A program made the translations under genes and the position numbers. Of a stretch of DNA of 16,495 bases, positions 13,752 through 16,495 are shown piece after piece (positions within the stretch are counted from its first letter, which is position 1; the number at the start of each line of letters is the position of its first letter). Origin of the DNA: an uncultured Clostridia bacterium (GTDB lineage: Bacteria; Bacillota; Clostridia; Christensenellales; Aristaeellaceae); the NCBI GenBank assembly GCA_937886445.1, contig CALGBY010000119.1, forward strand, positions 1 to 16,495, given 5' to 3'. Below the pieces are notes generated by a model. The model did no database searches. It was not told where the DNA came from and was given only the letters and a program-made list of their open reading frames with translations.

Positions 13752-14900
13752 TTATTGGCACAGCAGTTCTATTGCAACATTCCAAAAATCGTCATATCCT
13801 TCCGCCACAAATGCTTTGCCGTACCGCTCCTTCTGCGCGTCTTCAAGAAGGGCGTATTCCTCCTCTGTCAAAGCGGTGGTCATGGCATAGAAGGGGTCTG
13901 CCCGGTCCGTAACGATGGTGACATAGCTCGTTTTGCCGCGCAGGTTTTCAGCCTTCAGGAAGGCGGTCACGGTGAGGGGATCCCAGTACGGATAACCCGG
14001 CAGGACGGAAGCGTAGCGATCCAGCCAGAGCGCGGCGATCCCGCCCCGCCCCGCGTTTGCCTCTTCGATACGCTTCACTTCTTCTGTTCCGATCGGCGCG
14101 TTCACCTCACCGGGCAAAAACACCTGTACGGGAAAGCCTGCCGTTACGCAGGTGCTGAGCGAAAGCGCGTCATAGCAGGCGTTGTATTCCGCCCAGGGGG
14201 TGATGTTGGCTCCGCCCACCGCCTGCACGGGTTCGCCGCTCGTGAAGAAGGCTTCGCAGGGCGCGCCGAACGCGCCTGCCATGTAGTATACCGCAGCGAT
14301 GTTTGAAGCAAACGAGCTGTCCGCCTCCGCCGCGCGGGCAAGATTCATTACCGGGCCTATCGCGATCACGGTCACGCGCCCGGGGTATTCCTTCGCGCAG
14401 GAAAGCAGAAAATCGCGGGCGTCATTGCTGTCCGCAAGCGCGCCGGAGGAAAGATTTTCGTAAAAATGTATGGCGCCGTAGCCGCTGTTCGCCTGAAGAT
14501 AAGGCAGGCTTTCATAAAACGCGGAAAGCATGCCCGTATCGGAAGGGCCTGTGCCCGCCGGATAGTCTGTTCCGCGATATACCGGGATATCCTCACGCCC
14601 GATCAGGGCCAGAAGATCCGCGATGTTTTTGGTTTCGGCGGGCTGGACCTCGCCGTAGTTTATATAATCCGCGTCGATAAAATTGTTGCCGCCCTCCAGC
14701 GTGATGCCTATCACGCGCAGCATACCGGCCTCCTCCGCCTTCAGCAGCAGGGAGAGCGCCATAGCGTCATCATTGAAAACACCCATATCCGTGTCCAGGA
14801 TCACCAGCGGGATATCATCCTCCGCCAGGCAGCGGCAGAAAGCGCCCGCGAGGCAGGTGATCACAAGGGCAAACGAGATAAGTACGCGTATCCTCTTCAT
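13752..14900 (-). CDS. Secreted nucleoside hydrolase (IUNH) family protein
   Basis: A 382-aa protein with an N-terminal signal peptide (residues 1-26, KRIR then a hydrophobic core, likely cut after RCLA). The nucleoside-hydrolase calcium site is recognisable as DTDMGVFNDDAMAL (D36, D38, D44, D45), in the longer spacing seen in secreted members. Further family features are VIAIGPVMNLARA, GGANITPWAEYNACYDALS and YWDPLTVTAF. The last corresponds to the usual HDPL motif, but Trp replaces the proton-donating His, so catalysis or specificity may differ. The expected role is extracytoplasmic hydrolysis of (deoxy)ribonucleosides to base and sugar, or binding if inactive. The start at 14900 has AAGGA nine bases upstream. 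It stands alone, with its own promoter and a ~180-nt leader. Confidence 0.86.
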   Translation of the reverse strand: MKRIRVLISFALVITCLAGAFCRCLAEDDIPLVILDTDMGVFNDDAMALSLLLKAEEAGMLRVIGITLEGGNNFIDADYINYGEVQPAETKNIADLLALIGREDIPVYRGTDYPAGTGPSDTGMLSAFYESLPYLQANSGYGAIHFYENLSSGALADSNDARDFLLSCAKEYPGRVTVIAIGPVMNLARAAEADSSFASNIAAVYYMAGAFGAPCEAFFTSGEPVQAVGGANITPWAEYNACYDALSLSTCVTAGFPVQVFLPGEVNAPIGTEEVKRIEEANAGRGGIAALWLDRYASVLPGYPYWDPLTVTAFLKAENLRGKTSYVTIVTDRADPFYAMTTALTEEEYALLEDAQKERYGKAFVAEGYDDFWNVAIELLCQ

Positions 14901-15078
14901 AGGCTTATGTCCTTTCCTCCGGATGAGGCGCCGAAAAACGGGCTGAGACCATTTTCACTTGCCTTTCCGGATGATCAGAATTTTTGTTTGCGGTTTGCCT
15001 GCCCGACGGGCCAGCGGAGAGGGGATAAACCCCTGAAGACCGCTTCCGTTCCGTACAGGATATCCGTACCGCGTTCAC
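14901..15078 (-). promoter_or_regulatory. Long structured 5' leader of the nucleoside hydrolase gene
   Basis: About 180 nt lie between the predicted start site and the coding start. On the minus strand it contains small hairpins AGGGG-tttat-CCCCT and GCCCG-t-CGGGC, but no terminator or recognised riboswitch core. Regulation through this leader is possible; nothing in it matches a purine or preQ1 type riboswitch by eye. Confidence 0.3.
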
Positions 15079-15085
15079 ACAGCTT

Positions 15086-15114
15086 ATCATATCATTCTTT
15101 TTTCACCCGTGCAA
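15086..15114 (-). promoter_or_regulatory. Promoter of the nucleoside hydrolase gene
   Basis: Read on the minus strand: -35 TTGCAC (complement of 15109-15114), 17-bp spacer, -10 TATGAT (complement of 15086-15091). The start site would be near 15079. Confidence 0.72.
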
Positions 15115-15328
15115 CCTGTTTCCAGCGGCGGCGTGAAGAATGTAGCGCGTGCCGTGTTCAATGTGCCGTGTGCCGGAAACACTCCGGCATGCAACTGAGA
15201 GTTACATATAGAAGCAAATAATTACAGCAAAGCAGAGCACAGGCATATGAAAGACATGTTCACGTTTATAATATGTAACCGCAGCAAACGAAAATCTGTA
15301 AAATGTAACCAAATATATATAAAATCCC
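15115..15328. promoter_or_regulatory. Intergenic region with repeated TGTAAC boxes upstream of the 15407 gene
   Basis: GTTACATAT (15201-15209) is the inverse of ATATGTAAC (15271-15279). TGTAACC occurs again at 15304-15310, exactly 30 bases after the copy at 15274-15280 and 18 bases before the -35 box. This phasing (about three helical turns) suits a regulator binding site. A 7-bp hairpin TGCCGGA/TCCGGCA (15171-15189) and a GTGCCGTGT direct repeat are also present. No gene was seen. Confidence 0.4.
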
Positions 15329-15357
15329 TTGACGCAGAAAGTATACAATGCTAAAAT
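15329..15357 (+). promoter_or_regulatory. Strong extended -10 promoter of the repeat-protein gene
   Basis: -35 TTGACG (15329-15334), 17-bp spacer and -10 TAAAAT (15352-15357) preceded by TGC, with an AT-rich tract just upstream (15311-15325) that may serve as an UP element. The transcript would start near 15364, directly at a small hairpin GCGGT/GCCGC (15364-15378) that could protect the mRNA 5' end. Confidence 0.82.
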
Positions 15358-15406
15358 CTTACAGCGGTTTGAAGCCGCGAATAATCTTTCAAGGAGAAAT
15401 GTTACT

Positions 15407-16330
15407 ATGAAGAAACTGCTTGCTGTCGTAATCGCGCTGGTGCTTGCTCTGAGCATGCTTACCGCCGTTGCCGAAGACACTCAGGAAATCGAGATCGGTA
15501 CCTCCGGTATCGTGATCACCGTGCCCGCTTCCTATGTGGCCGGCGAGATCTCCGCTGAGGACACCGATGAGAACCAGGTGGGCTACTACAAGAGCGAAGC
15601 TTACCTTGTGGACTTTGACCTCTATCAGTGGGTCAAGGCGGACGGTGAGACCCTGGAAGGCATTGCCGCCGAAGAAGCTGCCGAGTTCGGCGCTGTTGTC
15701 GCTTCCTCCGAAGTGAACGGCATCACCGTGTGGGCTTACCTTGCTGTTGAAGAATCCGAAGGCGTTGAGTACAACACCGTTTCCTGCCTGATGGAAAACG
15801 GCGATATCATTGCCGAGATCGTGTTCTGGCTGGACGGCGAAGGCGCTGTAGAATTCGCTGACGGCATCATGGAAACCGTTGCCATCAAGGAAGCTGCTCA
15901 GATCACCGTGAGCGGCACCGAGATCGTGCTGGGCACCTCCGCCCTCAAGATCACCACTCCTTATGTGTACGCCAAGGGCGAATTGTCTGCCGAGGATACC
16001 GATGAGAACCAGGTGGCTTACTACAAGAGCGAAGAGTGCCTGGTGGACTTTGACGTGTACCAGTGGGCCAAGGCCGAGGGCGAGACCGCTGAGAGCGTTG
16101 CCGACGCGGAAGCCGCTGAATACGGTTCTGACGATGTGGCTGAGATCATCGTGAACGATATCATCGCTTACGGCTACTATGCCAACGAAGAATCCGACGG
16201 CGTGACCTATGAGACCTTCACCGTGATCACCGAGGACGGCAATGACTTTGTGGAGATCGTGTTCTGGCTGGACGGCGAGGATGCCGCTCTGATCATGACC
16301 GACATCGTTGCCACTCTGGCTCGCATCTGA
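15407..16330 (+). CDS. Secreted acidic protein with two ~145-aa tandem repeats
   Basis: A 307-aa protein. Residues 1-22 are a classic signal peptide (MKKLLAVVIALVLALSMLTAVA, cut before ED). The rest is two homologous repeats with a 145-residue period: about 27-170 and 172-307. Shared blocks include GTS, SAEDTDENQV, YYKSE, LVDFD, QW.KA.GET and EIVFWLDGE. The repeats are still similar at the DNA level, suggesting a fairly recent duplication. The mature protein is very acidic; repeat 1 has one Cys, as does repeat 2 (in SEECLVD and SCLME). The codon choice looks selected for high expression. The start has AAGGAG ten bases upstream; an earlier in-frame start at 15329 lies in the promoter and is rejected. 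No known family was recognised; function unknown. Confidence 0.88.
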   Translation: MKKLLAVVIALVLALSMLTAVAEDTQEIEIGTSGIVITVPASYVAGEISAEDTDENQVGYYKSEAYLVDFDLYQWVKADGETLEGIAAEEAAEFGAVVASSEVNGITVWAYLAVEESEGVEYNTVSCLMENGDIIAEIVFWLDGEGAVEFADGIMETVAIKEAAQITVSGTEIVLGTSALKITTPYVYAKGELSAEDTDENQVAYYKSEECLVDFDVYQWAKAEGETAESVADAEAAEYGSDDVAEIIVNDIIAYGYYANEESDGVTYETFTVITEDGNDFVEIVFWLDGEDAALIMTDIVATLARI

Positions 16331-16349
16331 CCGATCCAAGGGTAACAGG

Positions 16350-16378
16350 GCGCCCGGCCGCGAGGCCGGGCGCTTTTT
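16350..16378 (+). terminator. Rho-independent terminator of the repeat-protein gene
   Basis: A 10-bp perfect GC stem GCGCCCGGCC/GGCCGGGCGC (16350-16359, 16364-16373) with a GCGA tetraloop, then TTTTT (16374-16378), 20 bases after the stop. Confidence 0.95.
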
Positions 16379-16495
16379 GAGTACGGCGGGCATATTATGA
16401 AGACCGTGTAAAGGCTCTGAGGCAATACCGCACAAATGAGTTAGGGTGTGTTTCTAAATTCAAAACGATGCATTTTCAGCATCTTTTCCGTCATT
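16379..16495. other. Right-edge intergenic sequence, composition shift near the end
   Basis: No gene was found. From about 16440 the sequence becomes AT-rich, with a GATGC/GCATC hairpin followed by TTTT (16469-16489). The segment could be the start of another unit or a mobile-element edge continuing outside the window; the window ends too soon to tell. Confidence 0.3.

Noticed and set aside
13087..13890. Several open frames on both strands with repeated GPSMHP or HRRAAA peptides
   Set aside because: They are translations of the hairpin repeats; they lack ribosome binding sites and change frame between copies.
14941..15000. TPP riboswitch on the plus strand (GGGCTGAGACC)
   Set aside because: Only the CTGAGA core is present; the second conserved TPP half is missing, and no plus-strand gene follows closely.
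15389..16435. A 348-codon minus-strand open frame
   Set aside because: It is antisense to the secreted repeat protein; its apparent internal repeats only mirror that gene.

Overview
The window reads like a mid-to-high GC member of the Clostridia (Firmicutes), probably from a gut or rumen community. Evidence: strong AGGAGG-type ribosome binding sites, consensus sigma-70/SigA promoters with 17-bp spacers, GC-rich rho-independent terminators, a VanW-family wall protein, a GH51 arabinofuranosidase, a desulfoferrodoxin-type domain and Gram-positive signal peptides. The taxon is inferred from style only; no rRNA or tRNA gene is present. Genes lie on both strands in short transcription units, as in an accessory or intergenic-rich part of a chromosome.

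Layout, left to right. (1) 2-2719: 3' part of a large hybrid sensor histidine kinase with two receiver domains, closed by a strong terminator. (2) 2804-5060: a consensus promoter, a ~150-nt leader with an 8-codon uORF and an internal terminator, then a 609-aa GNAT-GNAT-methyltransferase fusion with its own terminator; the leader looks like an attenuator. (3) 5397-6103, minus: RelB/DinJ antitoxin and RelE/ParE toxin, with an operator-like inverted repeat over the promoter. (4) 6152-7917, minus: GH51 alpha-L-arabinofuranosidase as a single-gene unit. (5) 8005-9012, minus: an XRE repressor fused to a complete desulfoferrodoxin/superoxide-reductase-like module, followed 1 nt later by a degenerate GIY-YIG-like protein. 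(6) 9081-12530, plus: divergent promoter, membrane-anchored VanW-family protein, TetR-like regulator and an FRG-domain protein whose start overlaps the TetR stop. (7) 12681-12941: an orphan small protein with a double-glycine leader. (8) 13030-13746: a gene-free array of hairpin-rich repeats whose stems change sequence but keep pairing. (9) 13752-15114, minus: secreted nucleoside-hydrolase-family protein with a ~180-nt leader. (10) 15329-16378, plus: a strongly promoted secreted acidic protein made of two ~145-aa repeats, with a textbook terminator. The last ~115 bases hold no gene.

No single multi-gene defence or biosynthetic system is visible. The best candidates for something undescribed are the structured repeat array, the attenuator-controlled triple-domain enzyme, the XRE-desulfoferrodoxin regulator with its GIY-YIG-like partner, the coupled TetR/FRG pair and the orphan double-glycine peptide. 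All functional assignments rest on motif reading by eye; no database search was made.
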